Below, one piece after another: positions 7,911-16,278 of a DNA stretch of 46,643 nt. A program made the translations under genes and the position numbers. The DNA lies in the NCBI GenBank assembly GCA_037443425.1, contig JBBIOI010000010.1, positions 1-46,643 on the forward strand. The letters are read 5' to 3'. Every line of letters starts with the position of its first letter. Position 1 is the first letter of the stretch. The notes beneath the pieces were generated by a model. It did no database searches, was not told where the DNA came from, and saw only the letters and a program-made list of their open reading frames with translations. Origin of the DNA: JBBIOI01 sp037443425. Lineage in GTDB: Bacteria; Desulfobacterota; BSN033; UBA1163.

Positions 7911-9847
7911 AAGAAAAAAACGAATCCAATTTTATAAAAGAGAATATATATTCTAAAAAGGGAAAGACATGGCCTGAAATTCTTAAATATAATTATGAAA
8001 ATTTTCCCGATCGTAAGGCGATGAGAAAAAAGAGATTTGGAATATGGGAACCTTATTCATGGAAAGATTATTTTCTCAATGTAAAGTATCTCGCACTTGG
8101 TCTATTATCCCTTGGGTTTGAATCAGGTGATAAGCTTTTAATTATTGGTGATAATTCTCCTGAATGGTACTTTGCTGAATTGGCCTGTCAAACCAATCAT
8201 GGAATCTCAGTAGGTCTGGATGCCGATCTTCCCTCTTCAGAACTTACCTACTTTGTGAAGAATTCTCAAGCAAGATTTGCCATTGTTCAGGATCAAGAGC
8301 AGGTAGATAAGTTTCTTTCTATCATTGATCTTATTCCTGAACTGAAGAAGATTATATACTGGAATTATAAGGGATTGGCCCATTATAATCATTCAATATT
8401 GATAGGGTATAAAGAAGTAAAAAAACTTGGTGAACAATATGAAACCAAGTACCCCGGATTATTTGAAAAAAATTTAGAAAGCTTAAAAGAAGAAGATATA
8501 TGCTCTATAATATACACCGCAGGAACAACTGAGTTACCTCCTAAAGGAGCATTGCATACTTTTAAGAGTTTAAGAATTAATGCAATAAATCAAATTAACA
8601 ACGATTCATGGTTCGAAAAGGATAATCTTTTACCTTATCTACCACCTATAAGAATGATAGATAAATTATTCTTAATTGGTTGCCATCTTCTTTCAGCCTG
8701 TACACTTAATTTTGCAGAAGAGACTGGAACAATCGAAAGGGATATAAAAGAGATCTGTCCTGATATTGTATTTTACAATGCAAGGATATGGGAACATCGT
8801 GCTTCTACAATCCAGGCTAAAATCCTTGAGGGAGATGTCTTAAAAAGATTCTTTTTCAATAAACTTATGCCCATCGGATATAAGATGACAGGGCAAAAAT
8901 ATAAAAGACAGAAACCTGATATCCTTTTAAAGATACTTTATTATCTTTCGAACCTAATTCTATTTAACCCAATAAAAAAGAGCCTTGGTCTTACAAGGGC
9001 AAGGATTTGTTACAGCACTGATTCCATGCTTAGTCCCGAAGTATTTAAATTCTATCATACCTTGAATTTGCCTCTAAAAAGCATATATGGAACTGCAGAA
9101 GGAGGGGTCCTGGCAGGGTTAAAGAATGATGAACTTAATTATAACTCGGTTGGCAATGTCTATCCAGGAATAGAGGTAAGGATAACAAGCGATGGAGAGA
9201 TTATCTCCAATCATGAAGGAACATTTTCTGGTTATTATATGAATTCTGAAAAAACATTGAATGTCCTTAGAGACGGATGGTTTTATAGTGGTGACCTGGG
9301 GGTTCTTAGTGATGATGGGCGATTAATTGTTATGGATCGTCTAAAGGATGTTGTCTATCTTGCAAATGGGGAAACACTTTTCCCCCAATCTATAGAATGT
9401 CGACTAAGATTCAGCCCTTATATTAAAGACGCACTTGTATTTACTGGACCTGGGAGAAAATACGTTTCTGCAATTATTGTCATTAATTACGAAAATATAA
9501 GTCGTTGGGCTGGACAAAGAAGGATTAGCTATACAACCTTTGCTGATCTTTCTCAAAAGGAAGAGATTTATGAAATTGTTAAGAAGGAGATTGAAAGAGT
9601 AAATCAGTCTCTTCCAGAAGGACTGAGGATACGGAAATTTATCATTCTTTATAAAGAATTTAATCCTGATGATAAAGAGTTAACAAGAATAAGAACAATC
9701 AGGAGAGGATTTCTTATGGAGAAATATCACGAACTGATTAAAGCCATATATAATGATAAAATAGAAATCCCAATAGAGGTTCCAGTTAAACATCGAGACG
9801 GAGAAATGGGTTCATTTAGAATATCTCTCAAGATCAGATCATTGTAA
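7898..9847 (+). CDS. long-chain acyl-CoA synthetase-like protein with degenerate ATP-binding and A10 motifs
   Basis: The 649 residues match the length and order of FadD15/FAA-type long-chain acyl-CoA synthetases. The N-terminal ANL domain is followed by IYGTAEGG (A5), YSGDLGVLSDDGRLIVMDR (A7/A8) and LKDVVYLANGETLFP. Two catalytic motifs are off pattern. The phosphate loop (206-217) reads YTAGTTELPPKG, one residue longer than YTSGTTGxPKG. The C-terminal segment ELTRIRTIRR (594-603) has Thr where I would expect the A10 lysine. It is embedded between livF (13-nt overlap) and livH, a position that I recall for intact ligases in similar transporter operons. It may be an impaired ligase, a specialised acyl-CoA binding protein, or an enzyme using another lysine. 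The fold is secure; activity is doubtful. Confidence 0.82.
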   Translation: MVGLKEKNESNFIKENIYSKKGKTWPEILKYNYENFPDRKAMRKKRFGIWEPYSWKDYFLNVKYLALGLLSLGFESGDKLLIIGDNSPEWYFAELACQTNHGISVGLDADLPSSELTYFVKNSQARFAIVQDQEQVDKFLSIIDLIPELKKIIYWNYKGLAHYNHSILIGYKEVKKLGEQYETKYPGLFEKNLESLKEEDICSIIYTAGTTELPPKGALHTFKSLRINAINQINNDSWFEKDNLLPYLPPIRMIDKLFLIGCHLLSACTLNFAEETGTIERDIKEICPDIVFYNARIWEHRASTIQAKILEGDVLKRFFFNKLMPIGYKMTGQKYKRQKPDILLKILYYLSNLILFNPIKKSLGLTRARICYSTDSMLSPEVFKFYHTLNLPLKSIYGTAEGGVLAGLKNDELNYNSVGNVYPGIEVRITSDGEIISNHEGTFSGYYMNSEKTLNVLRDGWFYSGDLGVLSDDGRLIVMDRLKDVVYLANGETLFPQSIECRLRFSPYIKDALVFTGPGRKYVSAIIVINYENISRWAGQRRISYTTFADLSQKEEIYEIVKKEIERVNQSLPEGLRIRKFIILYKEFNPDDKELTRIRTIRRGFLMEKYHELIKAIYNDKIEIPIEVPVKHRDGEMGSFRISLKIRSL

Positions 9848-9858
9848 GGAGTATCATT

Positions 9859-10746
9859 ATGAACTTCTTCCTCCAATTGGTAGTAACAGGTTTTGCTCTT
9901 GGTATGGTCTATGCCCTTGTCGCCTTAGGATTTGTTATAATCCTTAAATGTTCAAGTGCATTCAATATCGCACAAGGACATTTCGTTTTGATGGGGGGAT
10001 ATCTCGGATACACCTTTTTAGTCGTATTAGGTCTTCCAATATGGACCACTATCTTATTGTCCATAGCTTCTGCAATTGTAATGGGTATTCTAATTGAAAG
10101 ACTTACCCTTAGGCCTCTTATTGGTCAATCTGAACTTGCAATCATTATGATGACTATTGCCTTAGCCAGTGTTTTAGAAGGGCTGGCAACTTTCATATGG
10201 GGTGGTGAATATAAAACTTATCATGGGGTTTTACCAACATTGGCAGTTAGGATTGGTAAGATATCAATCCCATCAGAACCTTTTATTGGATTTATTGTCT
10301 CTGTTATTATAGTTGCAATCCTTCTTCTCTTCTTTCGTTATACCAAAATGGGATTAGCCATGAGAGCAACTGCAGAGGATCTGAAAGTTGTTCAGAGCTT
10401 AGGAATAAAAGCTACTACAGTTTATGCAATTTCATGGATAGTGGCTTGTATCGTTGGCGTGATTGGAGGTATTCTTCTCGGAGCTGTTTCAGGAGTCATG
10501 ATACCATTGGCCGAAGTTGGCGGAAAGGCCTTTGCTGTAGTACTATTAGGAGGGGTAAATTCTATTGGTGGCGCTATTTTTGCTGGAATCATACTTGGGA
10601 TCTTGGAAAATATTGCAGCTGGCTATCTTGACCCACTTCTTCCAAGGGGTGGATTAGCACATGTTTTTCCCTTTATAGTCATGATTATCGTTCTTGTTTT
10701 TAAGCCACATGGTCTTTTTGGTCTTGAAAGAATAGAGAGGATTTAA
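9859..10746 (+). CDS. livH: Liv-type ABC transporter permease (LivH-like)
   Basis: A 295-residue, highly hydrophobic protein with about eight membrane segments. It carries the LivH signatures YALVALGFVIILK near the N-terminus, FRYTKMGLAMRATAED in the cytoplasmic coupling loop and the GVMIPLAEVGGKAFAVVLLG region. AAGGAG precedes the ATG by 7 nt. It forms the inner-membrane channel with LivM, whose gene starts 3 bp after its stop. Confidence 0.92.
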   Translation: MNFFLQLVVTGFALGMVYALVALGFVIILKCSSAFNIAQGHFVLMGGYLGYTFLVVLGLPIWTTILLSIASAIVMGILIERLTLRPLIGQSELAIIMMTIALASVLEGLATFIWGGEYKTYHGVLPTLAVRIGKISIPSEPFIGFIVSVIIVAILLLFFRYTKMGLAMRATAEDLKVVQSLGIKATTVYAISWIVACIVGVIGGILLGAVSGVMIPLAEVGGKAFAVVLLGGVNSIGGAIFAGIILGILENIAAGYLDPLLPRGGLAHVFPFIVMIIVLVFKPHGLFGLERIERI

Positions 10747-10749
10747 TAG

Positions 10750-11784
10750 ATGAAATTCTTTGAAAATTATGGCCAGGATATGGCCATATTTAAAACTACC
10801 AATCAATGGATACTTCTATTAATCTTCATTATATTTCTTGCAAGCTGTCCACTATTCCTTTCGGACAGATTTTTAACCTTAATGACAATGATTGGTATTG
10901 CTATTGTCAGTGTACATGGGCTGAGTATATTAACAGGGTTTTGTGGTCAGATTTCAATTGGACATGTTGGATTTATGGCTGTTGGGGCATATACATCAGC
11001 CATTTTGACTGCAAAGCTTGGTTGGTCATTCTGGCTATCACTCCCCTGTGCAGCACTGGCAGCAGGTATTGTAGGTTTAATCTTTGGACTACCTTCACTG
11101 AAAATAAAAGGTTTTTATTTAATTATGGCTACAATTGCAGCCCATTTTATTATCATATGGCTTATTCTTCAATTCCAGAGTATTACAGGAGGAGCCGATG
11201 GTTTACCTGTCCCAAAACCAAAGATAGGGAATTTCGTCTTTAGATCGAAGGCAAGTTACTTTTATTTAGTAATGTTTCATGCCTTGTTAGCAACAGTTAT
11301 TACAAAGAATATTTTAAGAACAAGGGCTGGTCGGGCCTTTGTAGCCATTAGAGATAATGATCTTGCTGCTGAGGTAATGGGTATCAGTCTTTGGAGCTAT
11401 AAATTACAGGCCTTCTTTATTGGTTGCCTGTATGCTGGAGTGGCAGGCGCACTTTTAGTCCACTATTTTGCATTCGCAAGTGTTGATCAGTTTCCTTTTA
11501 TGGATTCTGTTTGGTACCTTGGAATGTTAATTGTTGGAGGGATGGGAAGCACAACAGGTGCTATAATGGGTGCCATAGCTCTAAAACTTCTGGATGAATT
11601 TGTAACTATCGTAGGACCTATACTTTCTGGAATTGTTGCTGCACAGGCTGCTGCCTCTCTCGGTTTAATCACAAGGGGTTTAGTTATCATCCTGTTTCTT
11701 ATCTTTGAACCAAGAGGGCTTGCCCATCGCTGGGACTTAATCAAGACTTACTTAAAACTATGGCCTTTTTCTCACGAAGAATGA
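10750..11784 (+). CDS. livM: Liv-type ABC transporter permease (LivM-like)
   Basis: A 344-residue inner-membrane permease with about nine to ten membrane segments. Diagnostic stretches are LTGFCGQISIGHVGFMAVGA, RAGRAFVAIRDNDLAAEVMG (the EAA-like coupling loop) and VGGMGSTTGAIMGA. The start has GAGAGG upstream and lies only 3 bp from the livH stop. Its C-terminus lacks the ATPase fusion seen in some LivM-LivG proteins, consistent with a separate livG. Confidence 0.92.
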   Translation: MKFFENYGQDMAIFKTTNQWILLLIFIIFLASCPLFLSDRFLTLMTMIGIAIVSVHGLSILTGFCGQISIGHVGFMAVGAYTSAILTAKLGWSFWLSLPCAALAAGIVGLIFGLPSLKIKGFYLIMATIAAHFIIIWLILQFQSITGGADGLPVPKPKIGNFVFRSKASYFYLVMFHALLATVITKNILRTRAGRAFVAIRDNDLAAEVMGISLWSYKLQAFFIGCLYAGVAGALLVHYFAFASVDQFPFMDSVWYLGMLIVGGMGSTTGAIMGAIALKLLDEFVTIVGPILSGIVAAQAAASLGLITRGLVIILFLIFEPRGLAHRWDLIKTYLKLWPFSHEE

Positions 11785-11888
11785 AGAATATATTTATGAA
11801 AGGGGGTGAAATGGACAGAAGAAAAATTTATTAATAAAATTATTAGATAACCCATAAAAAAATTTTTTATAGGAAAGGAGGAAAAAAA

Positions 11889-13130
11889 ATGAATAAGAAA
11901 AAAATTCTATTTATTATAATGGTTTTAATTCTTGCATCTTTCATCTTTATTTCTGTTTCTCAGGCACAGAAGAAACTATACATCTCTGGCACTCAATCTT
12001 TAACCGGACCTTATGCTGAGGATTCGGCAGCTGTTTTAGCAGCTTTTCAAGATTACGCAAAATATGTAAATGAAACAAAGAATCTTGCTCCATGGCGGAA
12101 AGAAAAATTTCCTGCTGATATCACTCTTGAAGTACTCTGGAGGGATGACGAATTAAAGCCAGCAAAGGCACTAACCATCTATGAAGAACTCAAGGCTAAA
12201 GGAATGCTTGTTTACAGAATATCAGGGTCTCCGATTGCCCTTGCCTTAAAAGACAGGCTTAATGAGGATCGAATGGGGGCAACAAGTATGGCTACAGGTC
12301 CTTATTTATTAAAACCGCCACAGACCATCTTTACATACTATCCAATATACACGGACTCTCTGGCTGCAATTGCAGATTGGTTTAAAGAAAACTGGAAAGA
12401 GGCAAGAAAACCGAGGGTTGCTTATCTTACTGCTGATAATGCAATGGGTAAGTCAATAGAGATACCAGAAATGGAGGCATATCTAAAAAAGATTGGTTAT
12501 GAATTTGTAGGAAGCCAGTATGTCCCATTGGTACCAACTGCCCCCCCAACCACACAGCTCATGTGGTTGAAACAGAATAAGGTTGATCTTGCCATTGGGG
12601 TAATGGTAAATCCAGGTTCTCAACCAACCGTAAAAGAGATGGTAAGACTTGGTATGGGACCCCATTTAGAATATAAGATTGTTTTTGGCGTTGCAACACC
12701 AGGTCATATAGCCGTCTTTGCTCCTGCTATGGGAAAACTTGGGGATGGATATGTTTGTGCAGGAAGTTTTCCACCCTTTGATGATTTATCCACTCCAGGA
12801 ATAAGATTTATTCATGAGATTCAGAAGAAGTATCATCCAGAAAAATGGGTCGGACACATCCAGTATGTAGGAGGACTACTTGAGGCAATGATCCAGACAG
12901 AAGCCCTGAGATTGGCAATGCAGAAGGTTCCGTTTGAAAAACTTAAGCCTGTAGATGTGCTTACACATGGATTTTATCAGATCAAAAATCTTGACACCGG
13001 TGGACTAAGTAGTACTCCCCTAACATACGGTCCGGGTAAGATTGAAGGGGTTGATGCTGTTAGAGTTGATCAGCTTCAAAATGGTAAGATTGTTAAACTT
13101 GGTATCTGGCCCTGTCGTCATATTTATTAA
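11889..13130 (+). CDS. livK: Liv-type ABC transporter periplasmic substrate-binding protein
   Basis: A type I periplasmic binding protein of 413 residues. The first 27 residues form a Sec signal peptide (basic MNKKK, a long hydrophobic core, SVSQAQ cleavage region). The mature part starts with KLYISGTQSLTGPYAED, the usual ligand-site entrance. There is no lipobox, so it should be free in the periplasm. A strong AAAGGAGG precedes the ATG. The 104-bp leader after livM contains an A/T palindrome (about 11851-11868), which may alter the level of this abundant component relative to the permeases. Low sequence likeness to true leucine-binding proteins and the ligase context favour an organic acid, probably aromatic, as ligand (inference). 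Confidence 0.9.
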   Translation: MNKKKILFIIMVLILASFIFISVSQAQKKLYISGTQSLTGPYAEDSAAVLAAFQDYAKYVNETKNLAPWRKEKFPADITLEVLWRDDELKPAKALTIYEELKAKGMLVYRISGSPIALALKDRLNEDRMGATSMATGPYLLKPPQTIFTYYPIYTDSLAAIADWFKENWKEARKPRVAYLTADNAMGKSIEIPEMEAYLKKIGYEFVGSQYVPLVPTAPPTTQLMWLKQNKVDLAIGVMVNPGSQPTVKEMVRLGMGPHLEYKIVFGVATPGHIAVFAPAMGKLGDGYVCAGSFPPFDDLSTPGIRFIHEIQKKYHPEKWVGHIQYVGGLLEAMIQTEALRLAMQKVPFEKLKPVDVLTHGFYQIKNLDTGGLSSTPLTYGPGKIEGVDAVRVDQLQNGKIVKLGIWPCRHIY

Positions 13131-13169
13131 ACTTAGCCTAAAAAATGTGTGAATTCCACACATCCAGGG

Positions 13170-13212
13170 AGGCAGGAATCCAACAAAAATTTGAAATGTT
13201 GGATTTCTGCCT
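13170..13212 (+). terminator. hairpin at the end of the liv operon
   Basis: Arms at 13170-13185 and 13197-13212 (AGGCAGGAATCCAACA against TGTTGGATTTCTGCCT) pair over 16 positions with one mismatch around an 11-nt loop, 40 bp after the livK stop. There is no clear T-run afterwards, so it may be a transcript-end stabiliser rather than a classic intrinsic terminator. The GCAGGAATCCA core is shared with the repeat unit at 27622-27634. Confidence 0.5.
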
Positions 13213-13348
13213 TCAAAGAATTTATAGTTACATCCACTTATTTAGGTCTCTGAAAAATTTATTCAAGTCTGTAACAATACTCACCAATCTCCTCTTATCT
13301 TAAGGGTAGGTATGGAGGGATTAACCAATTCAGGACTTTTCAGAGGTC

Positions 13349-13536
13349 TGATTTATTTTCTGGAGTTTCCTGAGTTTTTGATAATAATTTTTTCTAATTC
13401 ATTGAAACTATTTAGTTAATTAAGGCCTTTATCCGGATAAGACAGCATTGCGGGGAGTTAAACCAAACAACCTTGATGATTTTCAGCTCTGTTTTCACTT
13501 CGGATAAAAACTCAGGAAACTCCAATGATTTATTTT
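13349..13536. mobile_element. MITE-like non-autonomous element with flanking direct repeats
   Basis: Perfect 19-bp inverted repeats (TGGAGTTTCCTGAGTTTTT at 13361-13379 and its complement at 13506-13524) bound a 166-bp segment with no coding capacity. Outside them, one base away on each side, lies the same 11-bp direct repeat, TGATTTATTTT (13349-13359 and 13526-13536), as expected of a target-site duplication. Inside is a perfect 12-bp palindrome, TTATCCGGATAA (13429-13440). An 11-bp duplication would suit mobilisation by an IS4-type transposase, none of which is in this window. The element ends four bases before the -35 box of the next promoter. The rest of 13131-13602 holds no gene. Confidence 0.65.
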
Positions 13537-13539
13537 ATC

Positions 13540-13568
13540 TTGACTTAGTAGAATAATTTTTTTATAAA
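13540..13568 (+). promoter_or_regulatory. sigma70-type promoter of the transhydroxylase-like operon
   Basis: TTGACT (13540-13545) and TATAAA (13563-13568) are separated by exactly 17 nt, five of six matches in each box. The expected transcript start is near 13575, and the ribosome site AAAGGGGG follows at 13588-13595. The -35 hexamer starts four bases after the right direct repeat of the MITE-like element. Confidence 0.6.
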
Positions 13569-13602
13569 GAATAACCAATTTAATTTAAAGGGGGTATATA
13601 GG

Positions 13603-16278
13603 TTGGCATCCAAGAAAAAAGAAACAAAGACTTCTAAAGGGAAAAAAGAGAAAAAGGTTTTATTTGGGCAAGAGAAGACAGTTATTAAAGCCTTGGGACT
13701 AAGTGGTGGTATGTTTGGGGCAGCGCCTTGTGCTATTGACGTAAAGGATGGAAAAGTGATCCGTGTTAGGCCACTTCATTTCGATTCTAAATATGATCCA
13801 AAAGATTTTAATCCATGGAAAATTACAAAAAATGGAAAGACCTTCGAACCTTTAATGAAATCTGTGCCTTCACCTTTCAGTCTTGCTTACAAGAAAAGGG
13901 TCTATTCTCCAAATAGGATTAAATATCCATTGAAAAGGATAGATTGGGACCCCAATGGTGAGCGTAATACACAAAACCGTGGGATTAGCAAATTTGTAAG
14001 GATCTCCTGGGATGAGGCCTCTGAAATTATAGCCAATGAAATTAAGAGGATTCATGAAACCTATGGTCCCCTTGCAATACTTGTGCAGGGAGACGGTCAT
14101 GGCGAGTGTAAGTTTGTTCATGCTGCGCATGGATGCCCTACCCTTCTTCTTGATAAAATGGGTGGATTCACTCAGCAGGTAAGAAATCCAGATAGTTGGG
14201 AAGGCTGGTACTGGGGAGCAAAACATGTATGGGGTCCTGGACTTATAGGCATGATGAATCCTGCTGAAAATATCGTAAAAGACATATGTGAAAATAGTGA
14301 TATGGTAGTTGTTTGGGGAGGAGATCCTGAGACAACTCCATGGGGATTTAGAGGACAGCTGGCAAGCAGACTATGTTTTTATTGGTCAGAGATAGGGATC
14401 AAGCAGATTTATATCTGCCCTGATGTCAACTATTCAGTTGGAATACATGCGGATAAGTGGATTCCTATCCTACCAAATACAGACGCTGCCCTTCAACTCG
14501 CAATTATATATATGTGGATTAAAGAGGGAACTTACGATAAAGAATATGTAGAAACGCATACTGTGGGGTTTGATAAAATCAAGGCCTATGTTATGGGAGA
14601 AGAAGATGGGATCCCTAAGACACCAGAGTGGGCCTCAAAAAAATGTGGTGTTCCTGAATGGACAATTAAAGCACTTGCAAGGGATTGGGCAAAAAAAAGG
14701 GTTTCTATTGGCCATTATTTTGGCGGAGGAATGGCAAGAGGTCCTTACTCTCATGAACCTGCCCGATTAGAGGTCATTCTTTTAGGGATGCAAGGATTAG
14801 GGAAACCAGGGGTTCATCAAGCACAAATTGCCTATCAGGGTATGCCAAAAAATATCTTGGCTACTGGTAGTGGTCATCTTGGTATGTTTCAGAGCCTTTC
14901 AAAAACTCCTGAGGGAGAACGTTTACTCAAACCACACAAGACAACCCCAACTCCATGGGGAAAACAGCTCATCCCAAAAACCCTTATCGAACAGGCTATG
15001 AATAATCCTCCTGTAAGTTTTTGGGGAACAGGAGGACATGAGGTTCCAACTTCAGATCAATTCATTAAATATACTTATCCTCTTCCTCCTGAGCAAGGAG
15101 GAACAGAGATCCATATGATATGGACAGATACCCCATGTAGAATAACATGTTGGAATTGTGGCAATGATATAGCTGAGACTATGAGAAGTCCAAAAATCGA
15201 ATGTATTGTTGCTCAACATCCATGGCTCGAAAATGATGTTCTATTTGCAGATATAATTTTGCCTGTAAACACTACTTTTGAAGTCAACGATATTGTTCCG
15301 TGCTTAAGAGACGGAGATAGCTTTCAGACAGTACTTTTAATGAATAAGGCGATCGAGCCAATAGGAGAATCAAAATCAGATTATGAAGCTGTTTGTGAGG
15401 TGGCAAAAAAGCTTGATAAATACGAAGAAGTCACCGAAGGAAAAACAGAGGCAGAACTAATTAAGGCTGTTTTTGATGGAATGGGTTTTAATAAACTTAT
15501 AAGTTGGGAGGAATTTCAGGAAAAACAATACTATGTTATCCCCGTTGCCAAGGATTGGGATAAGGCTCCAGCAGGTCTTTATAATTTTTATAAAGATCCA
15601 GAAGCAAACCCTCTACCAACGCCCTCTGGGAAACTCGAATTTTATTCAGAAAGCCTTGCAAAACACTTCCCTCATGATATGGAGAGGCCACCTTATCCTA
15701 AATGGATTGAAAAGGGAGAGACACATGATGAAAGGATTTCAAGCAAGAGGGCAAAGGCTTATCCATTGCTTGTGATGTCTAACCACGGAAGATGGAGGGT
15801 ACATGCCCAGTGTGATGATATCTCGTGGACACGGGAGATTCTAACCTGCAAGGTGAAAGGGTTTGATGGCTATTTATACGAACCTTGCTGGATTAATCCT
15901 AAGGATGCTAAAAAGCGTGGAATAAAGACAGGAGACATCGTTAAGGTATATAACGAAAGAGGCGCAGTTTTATGTGGTGCTATTGTCTGGGAAAGGATAA
16001 TGCCTGGTGTTATATCAATCGATCATGGTGCACGGGCTGACTTTATTATCCCAGGTAAACTTGACAGAGGAGGGGCAATAAACACGATAGCCCCTGAGGC
16101 TATTATTTCAAAGCATTGTGCTGGACAGGCAACAAGCGGTTTTCTGGCAGAAGTTGAAAAAGTTACACCCAAGCAAATGGAAGAATGGATGGAAAAATAT
16201 CCTGAAGCCTTTAAAAGGGAGTATGACCCGGCATCAGGTTTAAGATTTAATGCATGGATCGAAGGAGCGAAAAAATGA
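13603..16278 (+). CDS. molybdopterin (bis-MGD) enzyme large subunit, pyrogallol-phloroglucinol transhydroxylase/resorcinol hydroxylase type
   Basis: An 891-residue DMSO-reductase-family catalytic subunit without the N-terminal CxxC [4Fe-4S] motif; only one Cys is found there (APCAIDV). That absence, the size and the partner subunit match the Pelobacter transhydroxylase large subunit (about 875 residues). Candidate active-site residues are His166 in GDGHGE and Asp197-Ser198 in RNPDSWEGW. They fit, after the N-terminal offset, the His144, Asp174 and Mo-ligand Ser175 that I recall from that enzyme. MGD-binding stretches include VVVWGGDPETTPWG and PCRITCWNCGND. The TTG start is supported by AAAGGGGG; the extension is lysine-rich with no Tat leader, so the enzyme is cytoplasmic. 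Resorcinol or 3,5-dihydroxybenzoate hydroxylases of the same family are the main alternatives. Confidence 0.82.
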   Translation: MASKKKETKTSKGKKEKKVLFGQEKTVIKALGLSGGMFGAAPCAIDVKDGKVIRVRPLHFDSKYDPKDFNPWKITKNGKTFEPLMKSVPSPFSLAYKKRVYSPNRIKYPLKRIDWDPNGERNTQNRGISKFVRISWDEASEIIANEIKRIHETYGPLAILVQGDGHGECKFVHAAHGCPTLLLDKMGGFTQQVRNPDSWEGWYWGAKHVWGPGLIGMMNPAENIVKDICENSDMVVVWGGDPETTPWGFRGQLASRLCFYWSEIGIKQIYICPDVNYSVGIHADKWIPILPNTDAALQLAIIYMWIKEGTYDKEYVETHTVGFDKIKAYVMGEEDGIPKTPEWASKKCGVPEWTIKALARDWAKKRVSIGHYFGGGMARGPYSHEPARLEVILLGMQGLGKPGVHQAQIAYQGMPKNILATGSGHLGMFQSLSKTPEGERLLKPHKTTPTPWGKQLIPKTLIEQAMNNPPVSFWGTGGHEVPTSDQFIKYTYPLPPEQGGTEIHMIWTDTPCRITCWNCGNDIAETMRSPKIECIVAQHPWLENDVLFADIILPVNTTFEVNDIVPCLRDGDSFQTVLLMNKAIEPIGESKSDYEAVCEVAKKLDKYEEVTEGKTEAELIKAVFDGMGFNKLISWEEFQEKQYYVIPVAKDWDKAPAGLYNFYKDPEANPLPTPSGKLEFYSESLAKHFPHDMERPPYPKWIEKGETHDERISSKRAKAYPLLVMSNHGRWRVHAQCDDISWTREILTCKVKGFDGYLYEPCWINPKDAKKRGIKTGDIVKVYNERGAVLCGAIVWERIMPGVISIDHGARADFIIPGKLDRGGAINTIAPEAIISKHCAGQATSGFLAEVEKVTPKQMEEWMEKYPEAFKREYDPASGLRFNAWIEGAKK

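Noticed and set aside
11794..11832. Small frame after livM (MKGGEMDRRKIY) with an AAGGGGG-like ribosome site
   Set aside because: Only 12 codons and no recognisable product. It may be a gene remnant or leader, but nothing supports translation beyond the G-run.
4769..13130. True branched-chain amino acid transport operon
   Set aside because: The Liv families are clear, but two acyl-CoA synthetases are woven into the operon and a third is divergent, which points to an organic acid substrate.
16254..16274. Upstream ATG for the transhydroxylase small subunit
   Set aside because: The ribosome site GAAGGAG lies after this ATG and is correctly spaced for 16275.
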